Notes: generated by a model from the letters alone, not told the origin. 64,000 nucleotides of DNA from JAUIAI01 sp045106815 (GCA_045106815.1 JBGCFG010000014.1:1-64000); one strand, 5' to 3'; counted from the stretch's first letter, positions 52,315-62,083 are shown. Translations and numbers: made by a program.

Positions 52315-52809
52315 ATGAAAGTCTTTAATCTCTGCTGCGAAAACGATCACCGCTTTGAAGGCTGGTTTGGTACCGGCGACGACTATGAGCGGCAACAACG
52401 GGATGGCATTTTGCAGTGTCCCATGTGCGGCACCGCATCGGTTAGCCGTTTGCCTTCAGCGCCGCGCCTCAACCTGGGTGCGCAGCAGCCGCCAACAATG
52501 CAGGAACCGACCCGCGAGAACGCAGAACCGGCATCTGCTAGCAAGAGTGAGGGCGCTCAGATGGTGGCCCAGCCTACAGCGATGCAAATGCAGCGCTTGT
52601 GGGCCCAGATGGCAAAGATTGTCCAATCCAATACCGAAGACGTCGGGGATCGCTTTGCTGAGGAAGCACGGCGAATTCACTATAACGAAGCGCCCGAGCG
52701 AGGCATTCGAGGCGTTGCCACACCCGAAGAAGCCTCTGATCTTGCCGACGAGGGGATTGAAGTCATCGCGTTTCCGATGCCCGATGGCATGGACGGCCCA
52801 CTGCAATAG
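52315..52809 (+). CDS. DUF1178 family protein
   Basis: A 164-residue cytosolic protein with the DUF1178 opening MKVFNLCCENDHRFEGWF and a following zinc-ribbon-like pair (CPMCGTASVSRLPSAP). The two Cys pairs (C7-C8 and the CPMC pair) could hold a metal. The middle is a Gln/Pro-rich linker and the C-terminal part (RIHYNEAPERGIRGVATPEE) is conserved in the family. No function is established. It is divergent from mnmH and converges on the GST gene. Confidence 0.88.
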   Translation: MKVFNLCCENDHRFEGWFGTGDDYERQQRDGILQCPMCGTASVSRLPSAPRLNLGAQQPPTMQEPTRENAEPASASKSEGAQMVAQPTAMQMQRLWAQMAKIVQSNTEDVGDRFAEEARRIHYNEAPERGIRGVATPEEASDLADEGIEVIAFPMPDGMDGPLQ

Positions 52810-52850
52810 GGCATTTTTCTAATCAATCGCCTAAGATCGACAGAGCTGCG

Positions 52851-53546
52851 CTAACGCTGCTCGTACTGGCGCCGCCCAAACAAGACCTCGCGCGTCTCAT
52901 CATCGGTAATCGGCCTTCGATAGTCTGCGAGCACACCTAAGGCACGCTTGACAGCGGGACGCGCATTGATTGCATCGAACCATCGTTGAACTGCTGGATA
53001 GTCCGCCATATCAACACCTTGATTCGCAAATGACCGGCACCACGGAAATACCGCCATATCTGCGATGGTGTACTGGCGGCCTGATACGAATGCGCGGGTC
53101 TTATCCAGCTGCTTATTCAACACCTTGTAAAGACGGTTGGCCTCGTTCGTGTAGCGCTCAACTGCATAGGGAACTTTCTCTGGCGCAAACAGCCGGAAAT
53201 GATGAGCCTGCCCAAGCATGGGGCCAAATCCGCCCATCTGCCACATGACCCACTCAAGCATCCGGTAGCGCTCACGATCAGTCTTGGGCAAGAACCGGCC
53301 GGTCTTGCCCGCGAGATAAATCAGAATCGCGCCGGATTCAAACAGGCTGATCGGCCGGTCGTCCGGTCCATGCTGATCGACAATGGCTGGAATCCGGTTA
53401 CTCGGACTGATCGAAAGAAAACTCTCCTCAAACTGCTCACCGCGGCCAATATCGACCGCGTGTATCGCATACGGCAGGTTGCACTCCTCCAGCATGATGT
53501 GAATTTTGTGGCCATTAGGTGTCGGCCACGTATACAGATCAATCAT
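52851..53546 (-). CDS. Glutathione S-transferase-like protein (YfcG type)
   Basis: A 231-residue GST-fold protein close to E. coli YfcG, a glutathione-dependent disulfide oxidoreductase. The glutathione site is seen in YTWPTPNGHKIHIMLEE, NRIPAIVD and the LFESGAILIYLA block; the helical domain ends near PAVQRWFDAINARPAV. As in YfcG, Thr/Asn replace the usual Ser/Tyr/Cys nucleophile. It is the last gene of the acyl-CoA operon and its ATG overlaps the dehydrogenase stop by one base, suggesting a supporting role such as thiol protection. Confidence 0.87.
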   Translation of the reverse strand: MIDLYTWPTPNGHKIHIMLEECNLPYAIHAVDIGRGEQFEESFLSISPSNRIPAIVDQHGPDDRPISLFESGAILIYLAGKTGRFLPKTDRERYRMLEWVMWQMGGFGPMLGQAHHFRLFAPEKVPYAVERYTNEANRLYKVLNKQLDKTRAFVSGRQYTIADMAVFPWCRSFANQGVDMADYPAVQRWFDAINARPAVKRALGVLADYRRPITDDETREVLFGRRQYEQR

Positions 53547-54811
53547 TAGCTGCCTCGGGTAATCGGCATCACCTCATCAGCACTTGCCGGAATGCTGGCA
53601 TGCTTGCCCAGCTCAAGTTTGGCGATCGCGTTGCGGTGGACTTCGTCGGGACCATCCGCCAGTCGCAGGGTGCGCTGATGCGCGTAAATGGATGCCACTG
53701 GGAAGTCGTCGCTGACGCCGCCACCGCCGTGGGCCTGAATGGCCCAGTCAGCAATCTGGCAGGCCATATTCGGGGCCACGACTTTGATCATGGCAATCTG
53801 CGCCTTGGCCACCTTATTGCCAACGGTATCCATCATGTGGGCTGCATTCAGGGTCAAAAAGCGTGCCTGGTCAATCATGCAGCGCGCATCGGCGATGCGC
53901 TCACGCCAGACGCCTTGCTGGGAGATGGGCTTGCCGAAAGCGACACGCGAAGAAATGCGCTGGCACAGTAATTCCAGGCAACGCTCGGCCGCGCCAATAG
54001 AACGCATGCAATGGTGAATCCGTCCCGGGCCAAGACGACCCTGCGCGATTTCAAAACCGCGGCCTTCGCCCAGCAGAATGTTGTCTGCCGGGACTTCGAC
54101 ATTTTCGAACAATACTTCGCAGTGGCCATGCGGCGCATCGTCATAGCCGAAAACGCTAAGCGGACGCTTGATCGTGATGCCGGGTGTGTCACCAGGTACA
54201 ACGATCATGGACTGCTGCTGATGTCGGGCGGCAGTGGTGTCGGTTTTACCCATGAAGATATAAACCTTGCAGCGCGGATCGCCGGCGCCTGAGGTCCACC
54301 ACTTACGTCCATTGATCACGTACTTGTCGCCCTTGCGTTCAATGCGTGAGGCGATGTTGGTTGCATCCGACGAGGCGACATCGGGCTCAGTCATCGCAAA
54401 CGCCGAACGAATCTCTCCGGCAAGTAGTGGGTCAAGCCATGCACGCTTGATAGGCTCGGATGCATAACGCTCCAGCGTTTCCATGTTGCCGGTATCGGGT
54501 GCCGAGCAGTTAAAAACTTCCGGTGCCCAATGCACGCGACCCATGATTTCGCAAAGTGGCGCGTAATCGAGATTGGACAAGCCTTCAGGCACGCGATCAG
54601 ATTGGGGCAGGAAGAGATTCCAAAGCCCTGCCTCGCGAGCTTTTGGCTTTAATTCTTCAATCACTTTCGTCGGTACCCAGGCATTGCCATTGGCCCGGTT
54701 GGTAGCAATCTCGCCGTGGAACTTTCCCTCGTTCGGGTAGATGTGCTCGTCCATGAAGGACAGCAGTCGTGTTCTTAGCTCGTTACAGCGCGGTGAATAA
54801 TCAAAATCCAT
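53546..54811 (-). CDS. Acyl-CoA dehydrogenase (ACAD11-like)
   Basis: FAD enzyme that introduces the alpha-beta double bond in an acyl-CoA, 421 residues. The FAD and substrate motifs are FAMTEPDVASSDATNI and INGRKWWTSGAGDPRC, with AIQAHGGGGVSDDFP and RLADGPDEVHRNAIA towards the C-terminus. The catalytic base would lie in this last region. It is preceded by a phosphotransferase-like gene, the pair corresponding to the domains of eukaryotic ACAD10/11, which act on 4-hydroxy fatty acids. Acyl chain preference is not visible. Confidence 0.92.
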   Translation of the reverse strand: MDFDYSPRCNELRTRLLSFMDEHIYPNEGKFHGEIATNRANGNAWVPTKVIEELKPKAREAGLWNLFLPQSDRVPEGLSNLDYAPLCEIMGRVHWAPEVFNCSAPDTGNMETLERYASEPIKRAWLDPLLAGEIRSAFAMTEPDVASSDATNIASRIERKGDKYVINGRKWWTSGAGDPRCKVYIFMGKTDTTAARHQQQSMIVVPGDTPGITIKRPLSVFGYDDAPHGHCEVLFENVEVPADNILLGEGRGFEIAQGRLGPGRIHHCMRSIGAAERCLELLCQRISSRVAFGKPISQQGVWRERIADARCMIDQARFLTLNAAHMMDTVGNKVAKAQIAMIKVVAPNMACQIADWAIQAHGGGGVSDDFPVASIYAHQRTLRLADGPDEVHRNAIAKLELGKHASIPASADEVMPITRGS

Positions 54812-54828
54812 CGTATGTCTCCTTTATC

Positions 54829-55911
54829 TCAATTGTCCTTGACGATCGCCCAGCCCATCTCGGCCAGGGGGCGTGCTCGCGCGCCCGCCTCGCGTGCGCG
54901 TTCGTTCGATGCGGTGCCATCAACCACCCGCTTCATGATGCCTTGCAAAATACCAGCCAGCCTGAACATGTTGTAGGCCAGATAGAAATTCCAGTGATCT
55001 ATACCCTCGCGATTGGTACGGTCGCAATAGCGTTTGATGTACGCCTGTTCGGTGGGAATGCCCAACGAGGCGTGGTCTAGTCCGCCGATCCCGCGGAACT
55101 GCCCTGGGGCGATGTGATACCCCATGCAGTGGTAGGAAAAGTCCGCCAGTGGATGTCCGATAGTTGAGAGCTCCCAATCCAGTACTGCGAGCGCTTTGGG
55201 TTCTGTCGCCGAGAAGATCAGATTGTCGAGACGAAAGTCGCCATGCACGATGCTGGTTTCGTCACCGTCGGGGATGTTCTCGGGCAGCCACTCCATCAGC
55301 CGGTCCATCGCTTCAATAGTTTCGGTTTGCGAAGCCTTGTATTGTTTCGTCCAGCGCGTGATCTGCCGGGTGAAATAATTGCCCGGCCTGCCGAAGTCTT
55401 CCAGACCAATGGCTTTGTAGTCGATCTTGTGCAGGCTTGAGATGACGCGATTCATCTCATCATAAATGGCTGCTCGTTCTTCGTTGGCCAGGCCCGGCAG
55501 CGATTGCTCCCACAGCACACGGCCCTTGACAAAGTCCATGACATAAAACGCGCGACCGATGACATCTTCATCTTCGCACAGGCAATAAGCTGCCGGTACC
55601 GGTACATCGGTATTGGCCAGCGCGTTGATGACCCGAAACTCCCTATCGACTGCGTGCGCGGAAGGCAATAGCTTGGCGGCCGGCCCCGGCTTGCTGCGCA
55701 TGACGTATTCGCGCTCACCCCATTTGAGTTTGAAGGTCGGATTGGATTGTCCGCCCTTGAATTGCTCAACGCTCAGTTCGCCTTTCGTGTCAGGTAGCTT
55801 GTCGGCCAGATACTCGCGCAGTACGCCAATATCAAATTGCTGCCGCTTGGCCACCGGCATGGTGCCGGAGAATTGCTCGTTCTGATCTTCGTTAGCAGGT
55901 GCTTGTGCCAT
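54829..55911 (-). CDS. Aminoglycoside phosphotransferase-like kinase, ACAD10/11-associated
   Basis: A 360-residue kinase-fold protein with the phosphotransferase loop IVHGDFRLDNLIF and the metal site LAVLDWELSTIGHPLADFSY. Despite the fold, antibiotic resistance is unlikely. Homologues fused to or beside acyl-CoA dehydrogenases phosphorylate 4-hydroxyacyl-CoA so that the hydroxyl can be eliminated in 4-hydroxy acid catabolism. The ATG at 55911 is chosen 8 bases after the preceding stop (55920). Its neighbours on both sides are beta-oxidation genes, in agreement with this role. Confidence 0.87.
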   Translation of the reverse strand: MAQAPANEDQNEQFSGTMPVAKRQQFDIGVLREYLADKLPDTKGELSVEQFKGGQSNPTFKLKWGEREYVMRSKPGPAAKLLPSAHAVDREFRVINALANTDVPVPAAYCLCEDEDVIGRAFYVMDFVKGRVLWEQSLPGLANEERAAIYDEMNRVISSLHKIDYKAIGLEDFGRPGNYFTRQITRWTKQYKASQTETIEAMDRLMEWLPENIPDGDETSIVHGDFRLDNLIFSATEPKALAVLDWELSTIGHPLADFSYHCMGYHIAPGQFRGIGGLDHASLGIPTEQAYIKRYCDRTNREGIDHWNFYLAYNMFRLAGILQGIMKRVVDGTASNERAREAGARARPLAEMGWAIVKDN

Positions 55912-55919
55912 AGCGATTT

Positions 55920-57470
55920 CTAGTCCTGGGTTGTCAGGGGAAGCCCGAGCTGGGCGCGGCGCTGAATCCAAGGTGAAGGGCGATATCGCGGATCACCGGT
56001 CGTCTCGTACAGGTTGGCCAACAGTGTGTTGACCCGCTCGGCGCCTAAAGCGTCGCCCATAGAGATCGGGCCCATCGGGTAGCCCAGACCAATTCTCACG
56101 GCATCGTCAATGTCGGCAACGCTCGCAATCCGTTGCTGTGCAATCTCGCATGCGATCGCAACGATCATGGCCACAACTCGCTGAGCGACAAATCCGGCGC
56201 TATCGCGCAGCACACTGACACGTGCACCGTCGCGTGCGAACAAAGCCTGCATCGTATGCGCGGCATCATCAGTAGTTGCCGCTGTTTTCATGAGGACGCG
56301 ATGTTTGCAGCTTTGGTACTCAAAAGGAAAAAGCGTATCAATGGCGATGCACCGCGTCGCGTCATATCCCTGTGCTGACCACGCGGCATCATGCCCGAGC
56401 GGCGCGAGCAGAATGAGTGAGTCAGGCGCTGGCTCTGCGCCTTCGTCAATGCTTGCCCCGAGCGATTCGCAGGTGGCAGCAAGTGATGACTGGCCGTCTC
56501 CCGGTGCAATCCAGACTTTAACGGGCCCATTGCTCTGCGGCACCTGAACAGGTTCAGCAGCAGCGACTTTCTTGCCATCGGCGTAGCGGTAAAACCCTTC
56601 GTGGGTTTTGCGGCCAAACAAACCGGCAGCATAGCGCTGCGCGGCCACCGTCGACGGGCGAAAGCGCGGTTCCTGATAGAACTGCGAAAAGATCGACTCC
56701 ATGACGGGATGGGAAACATCGAGTCCGGTCAGATCCATGAGCTCGAAAGGGCCTAGCTTAAAGCCAGCGCCATTGAATACAACTTGTTCGCGCAGAATAT
56801 TGTCAATCGTCGCGATGTCTGCGACCCCTTCGCCAAGCAGTTTGAGCGACTCAGTGCCAAAGCCCCGCCCAGCATGGTTAACAATGAATCCGGGGGAATC
56901 ATCTGCTACCACGGCGCGGTGACCGACCTGCGTTGCCAGATCACAGAGTGATTCAACGACTGCGGGTACGGTGCGAGCGCCGCCAATTACCTCGACCACT
57001 TTCATGAGCGGAACAGGATTGAAAAAATGGTAGCCCGCGACACGTCCCGGGTGCTTGCACTGACTAGCAATCGCGGTGACGGAAAGGGATGAGGTATTAG
57101 TCGCCAGAATCGCTTCAGCGCTGACCACAGCTTCGAGCGACTTAAACAAACTTTGCTTGATGTCTAGTTTCTCAATGACGGCTTCAACGACCAGCTCGAC
57201 ATCTGCCAGGTCATCCAGTGAGGCGGCAGGGATAATCCGAGCCAGCGCCTGCTCAGCCTGAGCCTGATCAAGTTTGCCTTTCTCAACCAGTCGGTCCAGT
57301 ACCTTGCGAAGCGAGGTGAGAGCGCTTTGCACTGCGTCTGCCTGGACGTCGAAAAGGCGCACCGTGTGCCCGCCAAGGGCAAGGATTTGAGCAATGCCGC
57401 GCCCCATGGCGCCTGCCCCGACGACTGCTGCGGTGTAGGTTCGCAAAGTTTCTATACTCGTTTTTGGCAT
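55920..57470 (-). CDS. 3-hydroxyacyl-CoA dehydrogenase (PaaH/PaaC-like, two C-terminal domains)
   Basis: NAD-dependent oxidation of 3-hydroxyacyl-CoA, 516 residues. The Rossmann motif is VVGAGAMGRGIAQILA (about 16-31). The first 3HCDH C-terminal domain ends near FYRYADGKK, and a second copy lies near GFVAQRVVAMIVAIAC to IGLGYPMGPISMGD, the arrangement of PaaH-type enzymes. It is the first gene of the operon that continues with the kinase, acyl-CoA dehydrogenase and GST genes. It could act in fatty acid or phenylacetate breakdown. Confidence 0.9.
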   Translation of the reverse strand: MPKTSIETLRTYTAAVVGAGAMGRGIAQILALGGHTVRLFDVQADAVQSALTSLRKVLDRLVEKGKLDQAQAEQALARIIPAASLDDLADVELVVEAVIEKLDIKQSLFKSLEAVVSAEAILATNTSSLSVTAIASQCKHPGRVAGYHFFNPVPLMKVVEVIGGARTVPAVVESLCDLATQVGHRAVVADDSPGFIVNHAGRGFGTESLKLLGEGVADIATIDNILREQVVFNGAGFKLGPFELMDLTGLDVSHPVMESIFSQFYQEPRFRPSTVAAQRYAAGLFGRKTHEGFYRYADGKKVAAAEPVQVPQSNGPVKVWIAPGDGQSSLAATCESLGASIDEGAEPAPDSLILLAPLGHDAAWSAQGYDATRCIAIDTLFPFEYQSCKHRVLMKTAATTDDAAHTMQALFARDGARVSVLRDSAGFVAQRVVAMIVAIACEIAQQRIASVADIDDAVRIGLGYPMGPISMGDALGAERVNTLLANLYETTGDPRYRPSPWIQRRAQLGLPLTTQD

Positions 57471-57641
57471 GAACCTGCCTGACTGACTATTGCCTATTCA
57501 GTCAGTCTTTTGCTTGTTTGGTCCAATGCGCGTTCTGGTCAACTGTGTGCTTCAAGCCGGCACCAAAAAAGCCTGCGCCTAAAGGAGGCCGCGCCTAAAG
57601 CACTAACCCGCCAGTCTAGCAGGGTCTCGGAACAGGCGGAT

Positions 57642-59576
57642 TCAGACGGAAGGGCTTGTGGCGGCTTCGAGTTGACCCGCCAGATCAAGCCATTCCAGTT
57701 CAAGATTCTCTCTCTCGGCCGCTTTTTCGCCGCGCTCACGCGTCAGCGTGGCGAGTTGCTCCGGCTCACCGTAGTTGGCTGGGTCGGCAAGCAATTCATC
57801 CAGTTGAGTGAGCCGCCGATTCAGTTTGTCCATCCTGACGTCAAGTGCATTGATCTTGCGACGTAACGGCTTGAGTTTTTCGGCTTGTTCAGCACGCCTG
57901 CTGGCCGCCTCTCGCCGCTGATCTTTGCGTGACAGATTGTCTGCTGACGCTCCTTCGTCAGTGGCGGTGGCCGAAGCTGCTGCCCGCGCTGACGGGCTGC
58001 CATCGGCAAGCAGCCGGGCGTAGTCGTCAAGATCACCGTCAAAGTCGGTGACCTCACCCTCGCTCACCAGGACAAAGCGGTCCACACACGCCCGCAGCAG
58101 ATAGCGATCGTGCGACACAACCATGAGCACACCAGCAAAGTCGAGCAGCGCTTCGGTGAGGGCATCTCGCGTGTCGCCATCCAGGTGGTTGGTTGGCTCA
58201 TCCAGGACAAGCCATTGAGGCTTGGACCACAAGATGCCGGAGAGAACCAATCGGGCGCGCTCACCACCTGACATCGGCCCAATCGCGCGTAACGCATCTT
58301 CTTGTGCAAATCCGAAGCGGCCTAACCAGCTTCTTAGCTGGGTGTCTGGTGGTGCAGGCTGAACATGTTTAAGCGTCTCGCGCCGCAGGTAGTCAAGGGG
58401 TGAATCGTCTTTCGGAAGATGATCGACAGCGTCTTGTTCGAAGTACGACACCCGCACCTGTGGCGATGCCTGCAAGATGCCGTCAATGGGTTTGAGGTCG
58501 CCGATCAGCGTTCTGACCAGCGTTGTCTTGCCCTGACCATTGCGCCCCAATATTCCAATCCGCGCGCCGCGCTCCACCTTTAAGGTGATCTGTCGAAGCA
58601 GTGCCTGCCCCTCATATCCGGCCGACAGGTTCTCAGTGTGCATCACCGGGTTAGGGAGATTGCCAACATCAGGCAGGGCCAGGCGCAGCCGGCGAGTTGA
58701 CTGCAGCGGCGCGGCGACCTTCAGTCTTTCCATCGCTTTGATACGACTTTGAACCTGCCTGGCTTTGGTGGCCTGAGCGCGAAACCGGTCAATGAACTGC
58801 TGTAAGTGGTCAGCCTGGCGCCGGGTTTGCTCGGCAGAGCGTTGTTCATGTTCGGCACGCTCGGCGCGTTGTCGCTCACAATCAGAGTAGCCGCCGCGGT
58901 AGCGGCGCAGATCTAGGTTTTCGATTGACAGCGTGCCCGTGACGACCGCATCAAGAAAATCCCGGTCGTGTGAAATCACGAGTAAGGTGCCCTGATAGCG
59001 ACGCAGGCGCTTTTCCAGCCAGACGATCGCGTCCAAATCCAGATGGTTGGTCGGCTCATCCAGCAACATCAATTCGCTGGATCGGAACAGGCAGGCCGCC
59101 AGATTCAGGCGCATGCGCCAGCCACCGGACAGTTTATCGACCCGTTGTTCGGCCATTTCATGCCCAAACCCGAGGCCATGCAACAGCTCACGCGAGCGTG
59201 CCTGCGCATCAGCCCCGCCAGCCATTTGCCAGGCATCCATGGCCTCGGCAATAGCCAGGCCGTCATCGGCCTCATTGGCTCGCGCAAGCGCTTCGTTCGC
59301 GCGCGTCAGGGCCGGGTCAGTCGCCACGACATGTTCCCAGGCAGGCAGATCACTGACGGGTGGTTGTTGCTGCAGTACGGTGGTGTCCATGCCTGGCATT
59401 TCAATGTCGCCTCTGTCGGCGAGGACTTCTCCCATCAGGGCTTTCATCAGGGTGGTCTTGCCGCTGCCATTGGGCCCGATGATCGCGAGCTTTTCGCCCG
59501 GGACAATGGCAGCGTCAATACCCTCAAGCAAATTGATGCCGCCGCGGGAAATAGTCAGATTTTTAAAGCGAATCAT
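57642..59576 (-). CDS. ABC-F family ATPase (YheS/Uup-like)
   Basis: Soluble ABC protein with two ATPase domains and no membrane part, 644 residues. Walker A: GPNGSGKTTLMKA and GRNGQGKTTLVRT. Signatures: LSGGWRMRLNLA and MSGGERARLVLSG. Both Walker B motifs read LDEPTNHLD. The linker between domains (YSDCERQRAERAEHEQR) is the family's ribosome-contacting helix pair. The charged C-terminal tail (about 540-644) is a predicted coiled coil. Relatives act on stalled ribosomes. The ATG overlaps the prmB stop (ATGA). Confidence 0.92.
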   Translation of the reverse strand: MIRFKNLTISRGGINLLEGIDAAIVPGEKLAIIGPNGSGKTTLMKALMGEVLADRGDIEMPGMDTTVLQQQPPVSDLPAWEHVVATDPALTRANEALARANEADDGLAIAEAMDAWQMAGGADAQARSRELLHGLGFGHEMAEQRVDKLSGGWRMRLNLAACLFRSSELMLLDEPTNHLDLDAIVWLEKRLRRYQGTLLVISHDRDFLDAVVTGTLSIENLDLRRYRGGYSDCERQRAERAEHEQRSAEQTRRQADHLQQFIDRFRAQATKARQVQSRIKAMERLKVAAPLQSTRRLRLALPDVGNLPNPVMHTENLSAGYEGQALLRQITLKVERGARIGILGRNGQGKTTLVRTLIGDLKPIDGILQASPQVRVSYFEQDAVDHLPKDDSPLDYLRRETLKHVQPAPPDTQLRSWLGRFGFAQEDALRAIGPMSGGERARLVLSGILWSKPQWLVLDEPTNHLDGDTRDALTEALLDFAGVLMVVSHDRYLLRACVDRFVLVSEGEVTDFDGDLDDYARLLADGSPSARAAASATATDEGASADNLSRKDQRREAASRRAEQAEKLKPLRRKINALDVRMDKLNRRLTQLDELLADPANYGEPEQLATLTRERGEKAAERENLELEWLDLAGQLEAATSPSV

Positions 59577-60556
59577 GCGGGGTGGGTGTCGGTGGGGGTT
59601 AGTCCCGCGGCCTGCAACTGTGCCTGGGTGATGACAAGAATCATTTCGTCGCCAGCGGTCACGGGCAGCGTGCCAAACGCCAGCCTTGGAAAAGCGCTAA
59701 CAAAAGCACTTATCTCATGGCCCAACTCAAGTATCAGTAAGCCATGCGGCGCCAGCCGCTGTTCGGCGCTCGCGAGAATTGGTCGGATGATATCCATCCC
59801 GTCAAAGCCGGCGGCAAGCGCCCCTTCAGGCTCAGCCTGATACTCGGCAGGGAGCGTGCGCATTGAATGCGCGGGTACATAAGGGGGATTGGTGAGAATG
59901 AGGTCGAACTGATCAGGCGTATCGCAACTGTCGAGCAGATTGGATCGCATGACGCTAACACGCGGCTCAAGGCCGTAGGCCGCAATGTTTTCAAGGCAAA
60001 GCTCAAGCGCCTGAGCATCAATGTCGATTGCTGTCACGCTCGCCTGCTCGAACATCAAGGCAGCATGAATGGCGATGCTGCCAGAACCGCAACACAGATC
60101 GAGCACGCGGGTGCCTTCATTAAAGAGCGGCCACTGCATGGCTTCCAGCCACTCGGGCAGGGCGTCTTGAAGCGCCTCAACAATGAGCGATCTGGGCACG
60201 AGGGCGCGCTTGTCGGCGCGAAAACTCAGGCCGCGCAGCCAAGCCTCACCGGTCAAGTAAGCGGCGGGCTCGCGCGATTCTATTCGCCTGTTCAGCAGCG
60301 CGATGCAGCCATCGATTTCAGTCGGAGTGAGCGCACAGTCGAGCAGTTCGCTGGCGGTTTCCGGTGGCAAATGGACCGCCCAGAGCACTAAGGCCGTTGC
60401 CTCATCCAGCGCGTTATCGCTGCCGTGCCCAAATGACAGGCCGGCCGCATTAAACGCACTCGCGCCTAGCCGAATGAGATCGCGCAAGGTCTTGACACTT
60501 GACGCTGCTGCAAACAATTCAGGCGCAGGCCGCTGCCATGGCGGATTCGTTTTCAT
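59573..60556 (-). CDS. prmB: 50S ribosomal protein uL3 glutamine methyltransferase
   Basis: SAM-dependent N5-glutamine methyltransferase for ribosomal protein L3, 327 residues. The SAM motif is VLDLCCGSGSIAIHAAL and the catalytic motif NPPYVP. The N-terminal region of about 130 residues has the PrmB/HemK substrate-binding helices. PrmB rather than PrmC is favoured by the FNAAGLSFGHGSDNALDEA opening. It follows dapE by 16 bases, and the ABC-F gene overlaps it. Confidence 0.92.
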   Translation of the reverse strand: MKTNPPWQRPAPELFAAASSVKTLRDLIRLGASAFNAAGLSFGHGSDNALDEATALVLWAVHLPPETASELLDCALTPTEIDGCIALLNRRIESREPAAYLTGEAWLRGLSFRADKRALVPRSLIVEALQDALPEWLEAMQWPLFNEGTRVLDLCCGSGSIAIHAALMFEQASVTAIDIDAQALELCLENIAAYGLEPRVSVMRSNLLDSCDTPDQFDLILTNPPYVPAHSMRTLPAEYQAEPEGALAAGFDGMDIIRPILASAEQRLAPHGLLILELGHEISAFVSAFPRLAFGTLPVTAGDEMILVITQAQLQAAGLTPTDTHPA

Positions 60557-60572
60557 GCGATGCTTTGCCCAG

Positions 60573-61706
60573 CTACAGCAAGCGTTCCATGGTTTGTCGA
60601 TAGACCGCTTTAAGCGGCATCAAGTCGGCAATGCGCACATGCTCATTGACTTTATGAATGCTCGCGTTGCAAGGGCCAAATTCCACTACTTGCTCGCATA
60701 GCGTGGCGATGAACCTGCCATCAGAAGTGCCGCCGGTTGTTGAAAGCTCGGCATCGGTTCCGGTGACTTCTTTGACGGCTGCCTGGAGCGCATTTGAGAG
60801 GGCTCCGGGTTCGGTCAAAAACGGATTGCCGGACAAACGCCAGGTCAGGTCGAACTCGAGTTCGTGCCGGTTAAGAATTTCCGTCACGCGCGACTTCAGT
60901 GAATCGGCCGTGTTCTCCGTTGAAAACCGAAAGTTAAAATCAACGACGACATCTCCCGGAATGATGTTGGACGCACCCGTACCGGCGTGAATATTTGAAA
61001 CCTGCCAGGTTGTGGCAGGAAAAAACGCATTGCCTTCGTCCCAGACCGTGCCCGCCAGTTCGGTCAGCGCGGGTGCGAGTTCGTGCACGGGGTTTCGCGC
61101 CAGATGAGGGTAGGCGATATGCCCTTGAATACCCTTGACGGTCAACTTGCCAGACAGCGAGCCGCGGCGGCCGTTTTTGATCGTATCGCCAAGCTGGGCA
61201 GACGATGTGGGCTCGCCAACAATGCAATAGTCAAGACGCTGTCCGCGAGCGCGCAGCGTTTCGACGACTCGGGTTGTGCCATCCGTTGCCGGGCCTTCCT
61301 CGTCTGAGGTTAGCAGCAGTGCGAGCGACCCTTTTGGGGAGCGCCTAGCGACGAACTCTTCGCAGGCCACCACAAACGCGGCAAGCGAGCCTTTCATATC
61401 GGCTGCACCGCGGCCATACAGCAGACCCTCTTTCTCGGTTGGCTCAAACGGGTCGGTGTGCCATTTGTCCAGCGGGCCGGTGGGCACGACATCGGTGTGG
61501 CCCGCCAGCGTCAGAACGGGCCCTGCTTCATCACCCGTCAGGCACGCCCACAAGTTCAGTGTGTCGCCAAAGGGCATCAGCTCGCATTTGAAACCGAGCT
61601 TTTCAAGGCGCGAAACAATGAGTGGCAGGCAACCCGCGTCGTCCGGCGTTACCGACCTCAGCGCTATCAGTTGGCGGGTGAGGTCGAGAACGGGGTCAGC
61701 AGTCAT
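60573..61706 (-). CDS. dapE: Succinyl-diaminopimelate desuccinylase
   Basis: Lysine and cell-wall pathway enzyme that makes LL-diaminopimelate, 377 residues. The M20 zinc sites are visible in LTLAGHTDVVP, LYGRGAADMKG and LLTSDEEGPA, and the C-terminal histidine region in PCNASIHKVNEHV. Together with dapD at the head of the same run it covers two steps around succinylated intermediates. The ATG overlaps the preceding stop by one base (TGATG). Confidence 0.95.
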   Translation of the reverse strand: MTADPVLDLTRQLIALRSVTPDDAGCLPLIVSRLEKLGFKCELMPFGDTLNLWACLTGDEAGPVLTLAGHTDVVPTGPLDKWHTDPFEPTEKEGLLYGRGAADMKGSLAAFVVACEEFVARRSPKGSLALLLTSDEEGPATDGTTRVVETLRARGQRLDYCIVGEPTSSAQLGDTIKNGRRGSLSGKLTVKGIQGHIAYPHLARNPVHELAPALTELAGTVWDEGNAFFPATTWQVSNIHAGTGASNIIPGDVVVDFNFRFSTENTADSLKSRVTEILNRHELEFDLTWRLSGNPFLTEPGALSNALQAAVKEVTGTDAELSTTGGTSDGRFIATLCEQVVEFGPCNASIHKVNEHVRIADLMPLKAVYRQTMERLL

Positions 61707-62077
61707 CAGGGGCTCGGTAATTTCAGGGTGCGTTGGTACACCGATTCAGAAAAACCCACCAGAACATCATCTCCAACGGTCATAACCGGCCTTTTGATGA
61801 GCGTTGGCTCGGCCAGCATCACATCGCGAGCGGACTGTTGATCAACAACGGCCTGGCGGGCGGATTCCTCCATTTTGCGCCAAGTCGTGCCGCGGCGGTT
61901 AAGCAGTGAATCCCAGGGGACATGGGAAAGCCACTGATCGAGCATTTCGCCGGTCAGGCCGTCGGCCCGAAAGTCATGAAATTCGTAGGCAATATCGTTG
62001 TTTGCAAGGAATTTGCGGGCCTTACGGACCTGGTCGCAGTTCTTGATGCCGTAAATCCAAACGCCCGATTTGGCCAT
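61706..62077 (-). CDS. ArsC/Spx-family reductase-like protein (YffB type)
   Basis: A 123-residue thioredoxin-fold protein with YGIKNCDQVRKARKFL near the start, holding the single Cys (about 14) of the YffB/ArsC family. The rest (FHDFRADGLTGEMLDQWL and LLNRRGTTWRKM) is typical. Members of this subgroup are glutathione-dependent thiol reductases and often sit beside dapE; arsenate reduction is not implied. It is 6 bases from pilU and overlaps dapE. Confidence 0.9.
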   Translation of the reverse strand: MAKSGVWIYGIKNCDQVRKARKFLANNDIAYEFHDFRADGLTGEMLDQWLSHVPWDSLLNRRGTTWRKMEESARQAVVDQQSARDVMLAEPTLIKRPVMTVGDDVLVGFSESVYQRTLKLPSP

Positions 62078-62083
62078 GATGCT

